64,000 nt of DNA from Cytidiella melzeri. Taxonomy: Eukaryota > Basidiomycota > Agaricomycetes > Polyporales > Irpicaceae. Made by a program: the position numbers and the translations under genes. The first letter of the stretch is position 1, and every line of letters begins with the position of its first letter. The DNA lies in NCBI GenBank assembly GCA_022592445.1, contig JABYQR010000105.1, positions 1 to 64,000 on the forward strand. The letters run 5' to 3'. Shown here piece after piece: positions 46,144 to 56,639 of this stretch. The notes under the pieces were generated by a model that was not told the DNA's origin, did not search any database, and worked only from the letters and a program-made list of their open reading frames with translations.

Positions 46144-46983
46144 TTACTTTTTCGCCGGCGGCTTGAAAGATGAAAGTGCAGATGAGAGAGGTACATCCCG
46201 AGTCGTCGCATATTTTCGCTGGTAATATAACAATGGTGTCTTTGTCCGTTCCTCCCCAGCTCCGTATTGCTCGTCCTCAACGTGCTCAACTCTGACCACT
46301 TGCGCTATGAACAGTTCCGAGGCGACGCCCTCGCCGTCCCACGGCTGGGTTTCATTCGAGTTCTCTTTGCGGCCGTGTTTCAACGATTCCAAATCATGTA
46401 GCGGCCAGCTCGAGGCGACCAGTTTGCAGGATAGAGCTCCGAGGGAGGACTTGAGCACAGGTAGGCCTTCGTCGGTGAGTCGGTATGGGGCGACAGCGAA
46501 GGGATGGGGGTGGAGGTCTGGGCGGGAGAATTGTACAGCGAGATCTGCTTGATGTGATGAGAGGATGTTGACAACCATATGTGTGGAAAGGTTTGCTAAC
46601 GGATTCGGATGGGAGTGTGGTGTTTCGCGGGCGTGTGGATGCGGGTGCGCGAGCTTAAGGGTTGTAGCCATCCGAGAGGGTATTCGAAGTGAGAAGGCGA
46701 TGAGAGGGTGTGGGTCCATGGCGATTGCGCTAAATGATGAGAGCGTTGCGCCGTGAAAGCGAGAGTGGTGCGTGCTAGTTTCCTTTACCGCGGAGTCTGG
46801 AGGAGGAAGGAAGGGCTCCGTTGGCATTAGAGAGGTGACTATGGCTACTGGCTGCGCTGTGTCGCGTAGCAGGTTGCGAAGCTCGGCGTTAAGTCGCGAA
46901 TGGGTGTGCTGTCTACGTAGACAGACGTTACCGTAGTACTTGAATGGTTCGACGACGCGCAATGGATGACTGCATCGCCTCAT
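46144..46983 (-). CDS. Flavin-reductase-like (FMN split-barrel) protein
   Basis: A single exon of 279 aa. The flavin reductase-like fold is indicated by LRNLLRDTAQPVAIVTSLM, then HGATLSSFSAIAMDPHPLIAFSLRIPS, STHMVVNILSSHQADLAVQFS, LPVLKSSLGALSCKLVASSW and a closing SELFIAQVVRVEHV. Such proteins bind FMN and reduce flavin with NAD(P)H or act as flavin-dependent oxidoreductases. The N-terminus (RRCSHPLRVVEP) is basic and may direct the protein to mitochondria; this is weak inference. The gene converges on POL1 (168 bp between stops). A His/Pro-rich loop (HPHPHARETPHSHPNP) is inserted in the barrel. Confidence 0.85.
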   Translation of the reverse strand: MRRCSHPLRVVEPFKYYGNVCLRRQHTHSRLNAELRNLLRDTAQPVAIVTSLMPTEPFLPPPDSAVKETSTHHSRFHGATLSSFSAIAMDPHPLIAFSLRIPSRMATTLKLAHPHPHARETPHSHPNPLANLSTHMVVNILSSHQADLAVQFSRPDLHPHPFAVAPYRLTDEGLPVLKSSLGALSCKLVASSWPLHDLESLKHGRKENSNETQPWDGEGVASELFIAQVVRVEHVEDEQYGAGEERTKTPLLYYQRKYATTRDVPLSSALSSFKPPAKK

Positions 46984-47264
46984 TTCCCTTTCAATTGTGA
47001 AATGTCGGAAGTCACGTCAATAGCTGCGCTTCAGCCAACAATGGATAGTGCTGTACCGGGCGTACAATGGTAGGCAGACTGAAAGCAATGTCAGAACAAG
47101 ACATTTGCATAGATTTGCGGTAACATACGACCATAGGGCGACTCACTGGCACAAGGTCCTGGACTATAACTCAACCACTGACGAGAACGCTGGCCTCTGG
47201 CCGCTTACATAAGTAAGCACGGTCACGTGATGTGCAGCACTCAGTGGAGTCAGCGTCGGGCACG
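46984..47264. promoter_or_regulatory. Promoter region of flavin-reductase-like gene, ends at gypsy insertion
   Basis: About 280 bp of unique sequence lies upstream of the gene. The gypsy element inserted at its left end here (target CTGTG), so any longer promoter now lies 8.6 kb away. Confidence 0.4.
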
Positions 47265-47269
47265 CTGTG

Positions 47270-47536
47270 TGTGACGCATCGGACTGGATATCCGATTCCT
47301 CTTAGATTCCTCGGCTTCCGCATCCATCCCGACAACCACTTATCGTCTATATTCAAACATTTGACTATTCCTTTGGTCCTGCTTGGTCCTCGTCTACATA
47401 GCATATATACTCCCCTGTAGTACTCAGACCAGCAGCTTTTGTCTCTAGGCAATAAGCAGTCTTTATTCCTGTCACTTGCCACTCGAAAGTTCTTGTGTTC
47501 GCGAACGAGTCCACATTCGGATTCGTCAGCGTTACA
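47270..47536 (+). repeat. 5' LTR of gypsy element
   Basis: 267 bp with a CATATATAC promoter box (near 47402-47410) followed by CTCCCCTGTAGTACTCAGAC. Confidence 0.95.
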
Positions 47537-47710
47537 TATTTTGACACGAACCCGACTGCTATCTAGAACAACCTCGACTCTCTTCCCTCTCTACTAGACT
47601 CTCCTACTCGACTGGCCGACCGGATTCCTAGTGTCTGATCAACACCACCAACCGTCACCAGTCCCAAACCCCAAAAACATTTGTTCTAATCCTCCGACTC
47701 AAGCCACGAA

Positions 47711-50700
47711 ATGGCTCCGCGCTACAACCTTCGTCGTCGCGCGAACTCTGTTCCCGACTCGCCTGCCTCCGTTCCCGGTGCTTTTGTCACCCCCGTCCAG
47801 TCTCTCCAGGCACTGGCAAAGGGAACCTCACCTCTTTCCCCCATAGAGAGTGTGTCTCCTGAGGCAACCTCTACCCCCGACACGAAACCGCTTTATAGCG
47901 CTGTAGTGTTGCGTACACCGTCTAGGTCCAGCACCTTCGACGCGAGCCCTTTGGTGTTATCTAATATATTTCCTTCACTATCTATTAAGGAAAATACGAA
48001 CATCACCTTTGAGAATGTGGGTGACGAAGGTGAACAGACTCACATTACGGTCTCGTCTGGTCCGGCTGAGAGCCCGTGGACTGAGGTGAAATATAAGAAA
48101 AATCAGGCTGATTCCCCAGGTGCACAACGGGAATCTGCCGCGACTGCGCTGACCTCTGTACAGTGTCAGGCTATAGATACAGCAGCCTCGAGAATGAGTG
48201 CTGCAGAGCAAAAGATGTATGATCTTAGAATGAGTAAAGTCGCAGTGGCCAATGACAATACTCACAGTCGTTCCCGGTCGCGCGAGGAAGGGTCCTCTAC
48301 ACGACAGGGCAAAACAGGCGACCCCCGCAACTGGGGAAGTGTCCACTTGGATCCTGCTGAAATGGATCCGGAAGTACAGAAGAAATTGTTGAGATACTAT
48401 AGGGACTTATCAGGGCATGGTGCTCCTGTGGAGCTCAACAACGAGGAGCTTGATACGGAGGAGGAGCAAAAGGCGTTTGAGCTCTGGGACAACCTCCGTA
48501 CTTTCAGTAAATCGGAACAGTCAGCTGATGATGGCCCTCGAGAAGAGCGCTCTGATAAGGTGCTGGAACGACTGGAGATGCTCACCAGGGAGGTTGCTTC
48601 CCTTAAACGGGACCACTGGGAGGTTGCACTGTCCTCACTGGGGGATGGTGCTTCAGAACCCGTGGAAACGGCTATATCAGAACTCACCTTGCAAAAGCGT
48701 CAGCGTGCCGCTACTGCTGCGAAGCCCAGGTTGCATAAGGTTCACGGAGAGAATCTCCGTCTGGTAAACCAGGTAGAACCTACTAGTTACCTCGGAAAGG
48801 CCTTTGCAAGTATTCCGCGTGAGGATAATGGTATAGCTGCAGACGGGAACATACCTTCAGATTCTGACTCGTCTTCTACGGTGTCTACCTCTCCTTCCCG
48901 AGGATCCTCGTCTGGCCATCGCGGTAGTGGTTTGAGACTTAGGCATTCTCGGCGTCCTCGTAGCAATAGAAAAAGGCGTCAGCGATCAGCTTCAAAGACT
49001 AAGTTGCCTAAGCTCAAATCTCGCGAGCCTACAGTGTACGACGGTCGAGCTGACATCCAGGAATTCCATGAATTCCTGCAAGAAGGTACTGAGTATGTCA
49101 CTGGATATGCTCTCAGTCGAGACCGCTACGCCACCACGCTGTCGTCGTTCCTAAAAGGGAAAGCGTATCGGTTCTTCGCCATGGTAGTCTCCAAGGACGC
49201 AGGCAAATGGTCTCTTGAGGACTTCTTCAAGGGCCTTTTTGATTTCTGTTTCCCAGTGGACTTCCGCATGAAGGTTTGCGATACCCTTCGTAATCGCAAA
49301 CAAGGCGGTTCAACAGTTCAGGAATATGTCTGTGAGCTTGAAGAACTGTTTGTTCTCGCAGGAGCCATCCCCGATGTGGAAAAGGTAATTAAACTATGGT
49401 ACTCGTTACATGACTACATACAGAAGGAGCTCTGGAGGTTTGGACTATCGCCTACCTCGTCCTCATGGGAGGAAGTTGTTGCAGCCGCCACACGGTTCAA
49501 ACTTGCGGAAGGAACCTCGAACACACGAGGTCTGCTCTCGTTTGACCGACAGGACCGGCCTGCGTTCTCCCGAGGACGTGGCGCTGGTCCAGGACGCTTC
49601 CGCAGTTCCGCCCCGGATGGTACAGGAGAGTCGCCATCAGCCACAGTGCCGTCTACAAAGACCATCACCCAACAGCCTACTAAACGGGTCAATAAAACTG
49701 GGACACTCTCTGCGAAACAAAAGGCTGACCTTAAATCTGAAGGACGGTGCTTCAAATGCTTTGACACCGGGCACTTGGCAAGAAACTGTCCAACCGCGAA
49801 TACGACCACTTCGCAACGTCAAGGGAAGCCTCCTGGAGTCGCGGTCAGTAACGTGGAATTAAACTACACAGAAATAGAAGCCCGACAGCAACTTGCCGAA
49901 AGTACGGCTACAGTGGGCGGCGCCAAGTTGAGTCTCTCTTCCATCGAGTTTTTGGGGCCGCCTCTAGGTTGGTTTTACGAGGGAGCCCCGCTGCTGGAAC
50001 TCCCTCTCACAAGCCGTGAAGGCCGTCGCCGTCATCTCTTTGGTAGTGCGATTGAGCGGCAGGCCATGGCGGTCTTGCAGCGTCATGCGCCGTACTGCTG
50101 TCACCATGTCGCCTTCAACCGGTCTCTATGGAAGCCAGAGGACATTGTATCGTATCAGGTCAGTCATACCGAGTTGGTGATTATGGGACCTCACCCAATC
50201 AGGGACATCCTCGTTCCACGAGTATACCTGCAGCGACCAGATTTCGACCTCCCGCGCTGGTACCAAAAGCAGGTGGCTCGCCAGCTAGGGCACTGGCATT
50301 GCATTCGGAAGCGCATTCCCATGGAACCTATGGGTGACTACCTGGTGAGCGCCACGGAACAGGTACTGAATGAGGAAATTCCGTACCCGGTACAGTGGCT
50401 TGCAGACCGCGGGCAAGATATCTTGTCGCCTCGCTTTGTGTGCCACCGGTCAGAAACCTCCACCGAGGTACTCATCGTGCATGACGCTTACCTGTACATC
50501 TATTCCGAGATTCCTGTCGCCCTCTTGCAGATTCCGAAGTTTGACCTTCCCAACTCCTACGCCCGGGCCATTCGACGCGACTTCATGGATGAGCCCTTTG
50601 ATCTGGATGACCTGGAGGGCGAGCTAGGATTGTTGTACAAGACTCCGATGGTAACTGTATCGGATGGTGAGTGTCTCAAACTCAACGCCGCGCAGGTTGT

Positions 50701-53700
50701 GACTCACGCAACTATAAACGCTCTACAGCGCAACGCCTCATCACCAAGGGACTTTAAACGGCTCATTCCAGAGCCTGCCGTCGTTGTGGTACACGTCAAT
50801 GGTCACCCGGCTCGGGCCTTGCTTGACTCTGGTTCTCTTGCTGATTTCGTATCTACAAAACTTGTACATCAGTTGCGCCTTGCCACGTTTGAACTCGAGA
50901 AACAATTACCTGTTCATTTGGCTGTACAAGGGTCCCGTGTGAAGATCAGCTTGGGATGCAGCTTCGAGCTTAGCTATCAGTCCATTAAGGAGACACACCA
51001 TTTTTATGTCGTAAATCTACTCAACTACGATGTGATAATTGGGACTCCATTTCTCTTTCAGCACAAGGTGTCACTGGGATTTAATCCGCTCACTATTGAT
51101 GTAGGAAGCGACGGCACTCTGCCTATCCAAGGGAAGCATGTGTGCGTGTTGGAGTCCCGGGCGGCCAACTTATACAAAGGTCAGCTCGAACAAGCGCGAG
51201 AAGTGCTGCGTGAATACGCACGTCCCATTGCAAGCACTGATGCGAGCGACACTCCGTTACCGCCACTTCGGGCGATCAACCACCGGATCCCGTTAAAAGA
51301 CCCAAACAGAGTGTATCACTGGCGGCCTTCCCGGTGCCCTGATGCCCTTCGTCCCTTGTGGGCCGCTAAGCACGACACCTACTTAAAATCTGGAAGGTGG
51401 AAAATGAGTAATGCGCGCAACACCAGCCCTATGCTTCTCCTGACCAAGCCCGGCACGGGAATTCGTGATGTTCCTCCGCGGTTGCGCTGCGTTTGTGACC
51501 TGCGTGAGCGTAACGACAACATGGTTAAGGTAACTTCACCCTTACCTGATATGGAGGGTATCCTCCGCCGAATAGCCAAAAAGCCTTTTAGGTCCTCGCT
51601 TGACGGCAAGGACGCATACAAGTGTATTCGCGTCGAGCCCGATCATGTTAAGCGTACCGCAATGACCACACCAGACGGAAATATGATTAGCTTAGTTTTG
51701 CAACAAGGAGACTGCAATGCGGTCGCAACTTACCAAACGCTTATGAATCACCTGTTCGGGCAGTACATTGGTGTCTTCATGGATGTGTACTTAGATGATA
51801 TTTTGGTTTACTCGGATACCCTGCGGGAGCATATTCAGCACGTGAAGACAATCATTGATGTCCTCAAACGCGAGGCACTCTACCTGAATGCCTCCAAGCT
51901 ACATTTCCTTTGCGCCGAGCTCAAGGTCCTCGGCCGCATTGTGGACAACGACGGTATCCGTATGGACCCTGACAAGGTGAATTCCGTCCTTAATTGGAAA
52001 GTGCCTACGTTGAAGGAACTTCTGCAAGGATTCTTGGGCTCGGTGGGCTATCTGGCTGACAATATCGCGTCGATCCGTATTCCTATGGGAGTGCTGACAG
52101 AACTTACGGGTGGAGATAAATCGTTTAGCTGGAACTACACTCATCAGCGAGCGTTCGACGAGATTCGCACTCTAGTACATACCCATCGCGACCATCATCG
52201 AGTACTGTTGACCTATGCGGAGGATGCCCCTCCCATTTGGTTGATCACTGATGGCTCAGTCAGTGGTATAGCTGGCGTCATCTCGCAAGGGCATGACCGA
52301 CATACCGCTAGTGTAGCCGCCTTCTTCTCAGCCAAGTTGTCATCTGCACAAGCAAACTACCCTATTCATGAGATTGAGATGCTTGCGGGAGTGGAGTCGA
52401 TGCAACGGCACCGCGACATTCTGTTGGGGTGTCAGTTCACATGGGTAACTGACCACAAAGGGTTGATACACCTGTTACGACAGCGAGACCTGTCTGCCCG
52501 CCAGGCTCGCTGGATTGAGCGGATCTCAGAGTTCAACTTCACGGTGGAATATATTCCCGGTGTGGACAACGTACTGCCTGACGCACTCTCGCGTCTGTAC
52601 TCCAATGATGCACCAGGAACTGTACGTGCAGCTTCTGAGTACACTATGTTTGACGACGACGAGGATCTCCCACAGCGCTTAGCATTGTTTGCCGTTTCAA
52701 TCCCTGTACTCGTGGATGTTGAGGGGCGCGCCGCTCGGGGACACCGCAGAAAGGCACCCGCTGCGGACACAGGTCGACCAGAGACTTCGAAAGAGTTTGC
52801 TAAGAGGATAAAACGGCTTGTTCTGCATGGCCCGTGTGCTGAACAAGCGGAGGGCGGGAGCGCACCGGCCAGGTCTTTGGACTCACCTGCCGAGAACTCT
52901 GCTCCACCACCGGACGACACAAACATTCTAGTCAGACCCAGCTCCGTTAATGACAATAATATGGACTCACCACGTGACAGTGTGACTCTGGACAGCTCAC
53001 TTCTCAACCTGCTCGAAAGAAGCGGAGAGGACCTGCACATTCCCTCTCTGGTAAGGAACCGCTATCACGAGGACCCTGCGTTTGCCATGGTCATGGACAA
53101 GCCCAAGCACTTCAAAAACTTTGTTGTGCAAGATGGTCTGGTACTACTGAGGGATAACGGTACGGAGCGCCTGTGCATACCGAATGTCCTGAGTGACGGA
53201 CGAAGCCTACGAGAGATTGTCATTTCTCATGCCCATTCGCTGCTGGCTCACCTCGGAGCGTATAAAATGCTGAGCTTTCTGCGTGATCATGTATGGTGGA
53301 AGACCTTGGGACCGGATACTCGTAAATATTGCGAGACCTGCGTGACATGCAAGCGAAGTAAGCCTAGTAATCAAAAGCCGTATGGCCTGTTGAACCCCCT
53401 ACCTGTGCCGAGCGATCCATGGGAAGCTATAGGAATAGATTTTGTAGGGCCTCTTCCTACCTCTGAAAACCGGGATGGGTCTTTCGACTCAATCACAGTT
53501 ATTATTGATCTACTCACCGCCATGGTCCATCTTGTGCCCAGTCGCACCAATTACAACGCTCACGACATTGCGGAATTGGTGTTTGCGGAAGTATATAAAC
53601 TTCACGGGCTGCCCAAGGCTATCATTAGCGATCGGGATGTTCTGTTCACTAGCGTGTTCTGGACTCACCTGCATTCTCTGATTGGTGTCGACTTGCGTAT

Positions 53701-55489
53701 GTCCAGTGCCTATCATTCAGAGTCAGACGGCTCTACAGAGCGGGCAAACCGTACAGTCACCCAGATGCTACGGCAATGCATAGGTCCCAAGCAGCGTGAC
53801 TGGGTCTCCAAGCTACCCGCCATTGAATTTGCCATCAACCTGGCACGGTCGGAATCCACCGGATATGCTCCCTTCTTCCTCAACACCGGTCGGATGCCTC
53901 GCAGCATGATCTGGGACCATGCCGACAAAGATGAATACCCAGGCGTCCGGGCGTATGCCCAGAAGGTGAAGTGGGCGATTATGTTGGCTCACGACAGTAT
54001 CATCGCCGCCCGGGTGAAACAAACTCGCGACGCAAATCGTTGCCGACGTGCGGTGCCCTTTGCACTAAATGACCTTGTGTACGTGTCTACCAAGAACATG
54101 GCGCTACCGAAAGGGTTAGCCCGCAAGTTGGTTCCAAAGTTTATCGGGCCGTACCGTATCCTCCATGACTTCGGAAACTATTCCTTCCGTCTTGAGTTGC
54201 CTGCGGATCTGAAACGCCGTGGGATACACGACGTTTTCCACGCCTCCTTACTTCGAGTGCATGAGCCCAACGATGACCGTCTGTTCCCGGGACGACTGGC
54301 TAGCCAAGTGGCTGACTTGGCCTACCAGGATAAGGAGTGGGCTATCGAGAAGTTTGCATCCCACACCGGCTCGGGACCGTTAGCAACTTTTGAGGCGGTC
54401 TGGAAATCAAATGATCGCACCTGGATCCCGTACAGCACTGCAAAAGATCTAGGCGCCTTCAAGGAATACTTGGCCGCCATGGGAGTCGCAAATATCCGGG
54501 ACCTACCGGAGGGCGCAGGCGTCCCGCCTTCGAACAACCCTCAGGTCTATTCAGGGGCACTGACCCTGTGCCCCGCCCAAGGCAAGATAAAAGGGACACA
54601 GTCGCTGCCTGAGCTCGCCAGCTCTTCCCCTCGAAAATTTCCCCTCGCTCAGCTAGCAAGTGACTCTGCGTGCTTGCTGAACTGCACTCACCGTCGCCAT
54701 TTCACCACCTGCCGTCCGCATCACGACGATCGTCGAATCCGTGTCTTGACCTACCCATGGTACGGGAGCGCGTATAGTGCCCTTTGTCTGCTAGCTGATG
54801 TGGCCTGTTTGAAGTCTTCTAGCAGAGTCGATATTCAGCGAGGTCACTGCTACCTCGAGCGCCTGACTGACGGGTCAATACTTCTGCGCGATCCGAGTAC
54901 AGATGTGAAGTACTCCTATAGTGTCGATCAGTTAAAGGCGTATCACGCCTTCGATTGTGAGCTTCGTAATGGCAAAGTTAATGGAACAAGCACTGTACCT
55001 GGAGGTTACCCGGGTTTCCAGCAGATGTGGAACAAAGATCCCGACTGCTTGTGGGGTTTCACCGAATGGGACGACGAGCAGTTCAAAGTCGTCCTACACA
55101 GCGCGGCCGTACCTTATCGCTTGTTGATCCCGCACACCGAGGAGAAGCCTGAACGACCTAATAACGAGTTTCTACACCGTCTCGCCCTACTCACCGCTAA
55201 ACGCGCAGTCGTCCAGGCCGATTTTCAGGAGAAAAAGAAACAAGATCGCCTGCGTCAGAAGCAACCGTTCGCGCAGACTGGCCTGCTTGGACAACCTTCC
55301 TCGTCCTCTCGCAACAAGCGCGCGCGGACCTATCACCGTCGTTCTGCGCCCGAGTATGAAGAAGAAGATGCTGAAGGAGAGGTATACGATGAGCAGGAGG
55401 AAAGGGAGACAGAGGAGCAGGACGGAGGGGAGGCCAACCACGAGGCGATCGCCACGACAGCCACCGAAGACGAATCGATGCGCGCCTAA
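47711..55489 (+). CDS. Gypsy Gag-Pol polyprotein, 2592 aa, with extra domains
   Basis: Domains by residue: 1-430 disordered Ser/Glu-rich leader. About 433-600 retrotransposon Gag (VYDGRADIQEFHEFL, LWYSLHDYIQKELWR). 680-693 CCHC knuckle CFKCFDTGHLARNC. About 720-1000 an unassigned region (GPPLGWFYEGAPLLELPL, CHHVAFNRSLW). About 1037 protease LLDSGS. 1197-1400 reverse transcriptase with YLDD at 1360-1363. 1510-1625 RNase H (LITDGSVSG, HEIEMLAGV, WVTDHKG). 1838-1880 HHCC zinc module. About 1907, 1971 and 2010 integrase D, D, E (IDFVGPLP, SDRDVLF, STERANR). About 2140 GPY motif. 2208-2260 chromodomain-like EWAIEKFASH..WIPY. The last 330 residues after this are an unassigned extension (RVLTYPWYGSAYSAL, GGYPGFQQMWNKDPDCLWGF) ending in an acidic tail. 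Most gypsy Gag-Pols are 1200-1700 aa. Gag and Pol are in one frame, so no frameshift is used. Confidence 0.95.
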   Translation: MAPRYNLRRRANSVPDSPASVPGAFVTPVQSLQALAKGTSPLSPIESVSPEATSTPDTKPLYSAVVLRTPSRSSTFDASPLVLSNIFPSLSIKENTNITFENVGDEGEQTHITVSSGPAESPWTEVKYKKNQADSPGAQRESAATALTSVQCQAIDTAASRMSAAEQKMYDLRMSKVAVANDNTHSRSRSREEGSSTRQGKTGDPRNWGSVHLDPAEMDPEVQKKLLRYYRDLSGHGAPVELNNEELDTEEEQKAFELWDNLRTFSKSEQSADDGPREERSDKVLERLEMLTREVASLKRDHWEVALSSLGDGASEPVETAISELTLQKRQRAATAAKPRLHKVHGENLRLVNQVEPTSYLGKAFASIPREDNGIAADGNIPSDSDSSSTVSTSPSRGSSSGHRGSGLRLRHSRRPRSNRKRRQRSASKTKLPKLKSREPTVYDGRADIQEFHEFLQEGTEYVTGYALSRDRYATTLSSFLKGKAYRFFAMVVSKDAGKWSLEDFFKGLFDFCFPVDFRMKVCDTLRNRKQGGSTVQEYVCELEELFVLAGAIPDVEKVIKLWYSLHDYIQKELWRFGLSPTSSSWEEVVAAATRFKLAEGTSNTRGLLSFDRQDRPAFSRGRGAGPGRFRSSAPDGTGESPSATVPSTKTITQQPTKRVNKTGTLSAKQKADLKSEGRCFKCFDTGHLARNCPTANTTTSQRQGKPPGVAVSNVELNYTEIEARQQLAESTATVGGAKLSLSSIEFLGPPLGWFYEGAPLLELPLTSREGRRRHLFGSAIERQAMAVLQRHAPYCCHHVAFNRSLWKPEDIVSYQVSHTELVIMGPHPIRDILVPRVYLQRPDFDLPRWYQKQVARQLGHWHCIRKRIPMEPMGDYLVSATEQVLNEEIPYPVQWLADRGQDILSPRFVCHRSETSTEVLIVHDAYLYIYSEIPVALLQIPKFDLPNSYARAIRRDFMDEPFDLDDLEGELGLLYKTPMVTVSDGECLKLNAAQVVTHATINALQRNASSPRDFKRLIPEPAVVVVHVNGHPARALLDSGSLADFVSTKLVHQLRLATFELEKQLPVHLAVQGSRVKISLGCSFELSYQSIKETHHFYVVNLLNYDVIIGTPFLFQHKVSLGFNPLTIDVGSDGTLPIQGKHVCVLESRAANLYKGQLEQAREVLREYARPIASTDASDTPLPPLRAINHRIPLKDPNRVYHWRPSRCPDALRPLWAAKHDTYLKSGRWKMSNARNTSPMLLLTKPGTGIRDVPPRLRCVCDLRERNDNMVKVTSPLPDMEGILRRIAKKPFRSSLDGKDAYKCIRVEPDHVKRTAMTTPDGNMISLVLQQGDCNAVATYQTLMNHLFGQYIGVFMDVYLDDILVYSDTLREHIQHVKTIIDVLKREALYLNASKLHFLCAELKVLGRIVDNDGIRMDPDKVNSVLNWKVPTLKELLQGFLGSVGYLADNIASIRIPMGVLTELTGGDKSFSWNYTHQRAFDEIRTLVHTHRDHHRVLLTYAEDAPPIWLITDGSVSGIAGVISQGHDRHTASVAAFFSAKLSSAQANYPIHEIEMLAGVESMQRHRDILLGCQFTWVTDHKGLIHLLRQRDLSARQARWIERISEFNFTVEYIPGVDNVLPDALSRLYSNDAPGTVRAASEYTMFDDDEDLPQRLALFAVSIPVLVDVEGRAARGHRRKAPAADTGRPETSKEFAKRIKRLVLHGPCAEQAEGGSAPARSLDSPAENSAPPPDDTNILVRPSSVNDNNMDSPRDSVTLDSSLLNLLERSGEDLHIPSLVRNRYHEDPAFAMVMDKPKHFKNFVVQDGLVLLRDNGTERLCIPNVLSDGRSLREIVISHAHSLLAHLGAYKMLSFLRDHVWWKTLGPDTRKYCETCVTCKRSKPSNQKPYGLLNPLPVPSDPWEAIGIDFVGPLPTSENRDGSFDSITVIIDLLTAMVHLVPSRTNYNAHDIAELVFAEVYKLHGLPKAIISDRDVLFTSVFWTHLHSLIGVDLRMSSAYHSESDGSTERANRTVTQMLRQCIGPKQRDWVSKLPAIEFAINLARSESTGYAPFFLNTGRMPRSMIWDHADKDEYPGVRAYAQKVKWAIMLAHDSIIAARVKQTRDANRCRRAVPFALNDLVYVSTKNMALPKGLARKLVPKFIGPYRILHDFGNYSFRLELPADLKRRGIHDVFHASLLRVHEPNDDRLFPGRLASQVADLAYQDKEWAIEKFASHTGSGPLATFEAVWKSNDRTWIPYSTAKDLGAFKEYLAAMGVANIRDLPEGAGVPPSNNPQVYSGALTLCPAQGKIKGTQSLPELASSSPRKFPLAQLASDSACLLNCTHRRHFTTCRPHHDDRRIRVLTYPWYGSAYSALCLLADVACLKSSSRVDIQRGHCYLERLTDGSILLRDPSTDVKYSYSVDQLKAYHAFDCELRNGKVNGTSTVPGGYPGFQQMWNKDPDCLWGFTEWDDEQFKVVLHSAAVPYRLLIPHTEEKPERPNNEFLHRLALLTAKRAVVQADFQEKKKQDRLRQKQPFAQTGLLGQPSSSSRNKRARTYHRRSAPEYEEEDAEGEVYDEQEERETEEQDGGEANHEAIATTATEDESMRA

Positions 55490-55589
55490 ACAGCCAATAA
55501 AATAGACACCACCACGGCGCCTTTCCTTTCTCGAACCTAACAAAACACTTACCTTTTGGGATATTATTGCATAATATCCGGAGGGCGTA

Positions 55590-55856
55590 TGTGACGCATC
55601 GGACTGGATATCCGATTCCTCTTAGATTCCTCGGCTTCCGCATCCATCCTGACAACCACTTATCGTCTATATTTAAACATTTGACTATTCCTTTGGTCCT
55701 GCTTGGTCCTCGTCCACATAGCATATATACTCCCCTGTAGTACTCAGACCAGCAGCTTTTGTCTCTAGGCAATAAGCAGTCTTTATTCCTGTCACTTGCC
55801 ACTCGAAAGTTCTCGTATTCGCGAACGAGTCCACATTCGGATTCGTCAGCGTTACA
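55590..55856 (+). repeat. 3' LTR of gypsy element
   Basis: 267 bp, five transitions away from the 5' LTR. Confidence 0.95.
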
Positions 55857-55861
55857 CTGTG

Positions 55862-56296
55862 GCCACACAGCCTGACCGGTAGTGAGCTATCGAAGAAACA
55901 AACGCACTGAAAGCTGATTTCACATGGCGTGAAATTATTTGTGAGAGTTATTTGAGATGTTAAAAATCCCGTGAATATCTGGTTATGTTTGGTAGGTTAC
56001 ATTGATATACAATCAAAGACATTTTTGTGAATTTTCTACAAGTCTTTAAGCCTATCTACTGGCAGCCTTTCCGCGCTCTGAAAATCTGTGTCAATATTGA
56101 TTTTTCGGGCAGATTTCTGACCAACCTAAAATTGTTAAGACAAATAGATTTCCCACGTGTGTCGGGTGATGGCAAACATAACGTGGCAAACAACTTTCCA
56201 GAACTTTTCAGTAGCACGTCGCCGGAAATGCTACCTCCCCTTTCCTTTTCTGGATTTTTTTCATGCCCTTTTCCAAATCCGTGGAAGGCATCTTTT
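55862..56296. other. No gene recognised
   Basis: Flank of the gypsy insertion. A 128-codon frame (56027-56413) reads into the repeat at 56.3 kb and has no recognisable domain. AT-rich, likely old repeat. Confidence 0.4.
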
Positions 56297-56449
56297 CAAC
56301 TTGATTTTCTAGTCTCAAACCAGACGATTTGGAAGTCACCACGCTCCTTCCTTTTCCAGGCTCGCGGAGTTCCAAAAAGACAAAGAGACCGCACGCCTGG
56401 ACGTCTGGTGTAATTGGTATGGGGTGCGTACCAATCAATCGTACGTGAC
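56297..56449 (+). repeat. Inverted repeat R5, left arm
   Basis: This matches the reverse complement of 58026-58180. There is a perfect 21-bp core (starting CGCGGAGTTCC at 56363) and, further on, ACGTCTGGTG and GCGTACC(A/G)ATCAAT, with moderate divergence. The arms are 1.6 kb apart and enclose the degenerate minus-strand gene and the LTR-like block. Confidence 0.6.
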
Positions 56450-56639
56450 AAAATCAGGTCGCGCGTCGAATCCAATGTCACGACCAGCGACACAGCATGG
56501 CCCGAAGGAAACTTGATGTAGCTCACCACCCGTTCATGACTTTCTCTGTTCAGCATTTCCGTAGGTAGCTGCAGTACATAGCTTTTATTTAATGCATGTT
56601 TTGAGTGAGTAGCATGAGAACTGAGCAATCAATATTATT

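Larger units (their letters stand above)
47270..55856 (+). mobile_element. Ty3/gypsy retrotransposon, complete, 8587 bp
   Basis: Two 267-bp LTRs (47270-47536 and 55590-55856) start TGTGACGCATCGG and end GCGTTACA. The 5-bp target duplication CTGTG stands at 47265-47269 and 55857-55861. By eye the LTRs differ at five positions, all transitions (about 2%). A polypurine-rich ATCCGGAGGGCGTA precedes the 3' LTR. The internal part holds one uninterrupted gag-pol ORF with all catalytic motifs, so the copy may be competent. Confidence 0.96.

Noticed and set aside
56455..56480. GTCGAATCC as a tRNA B box
   Set aside because: Two mismatches to the B-box consensus, no A box at the right distance and no cloverleaf.
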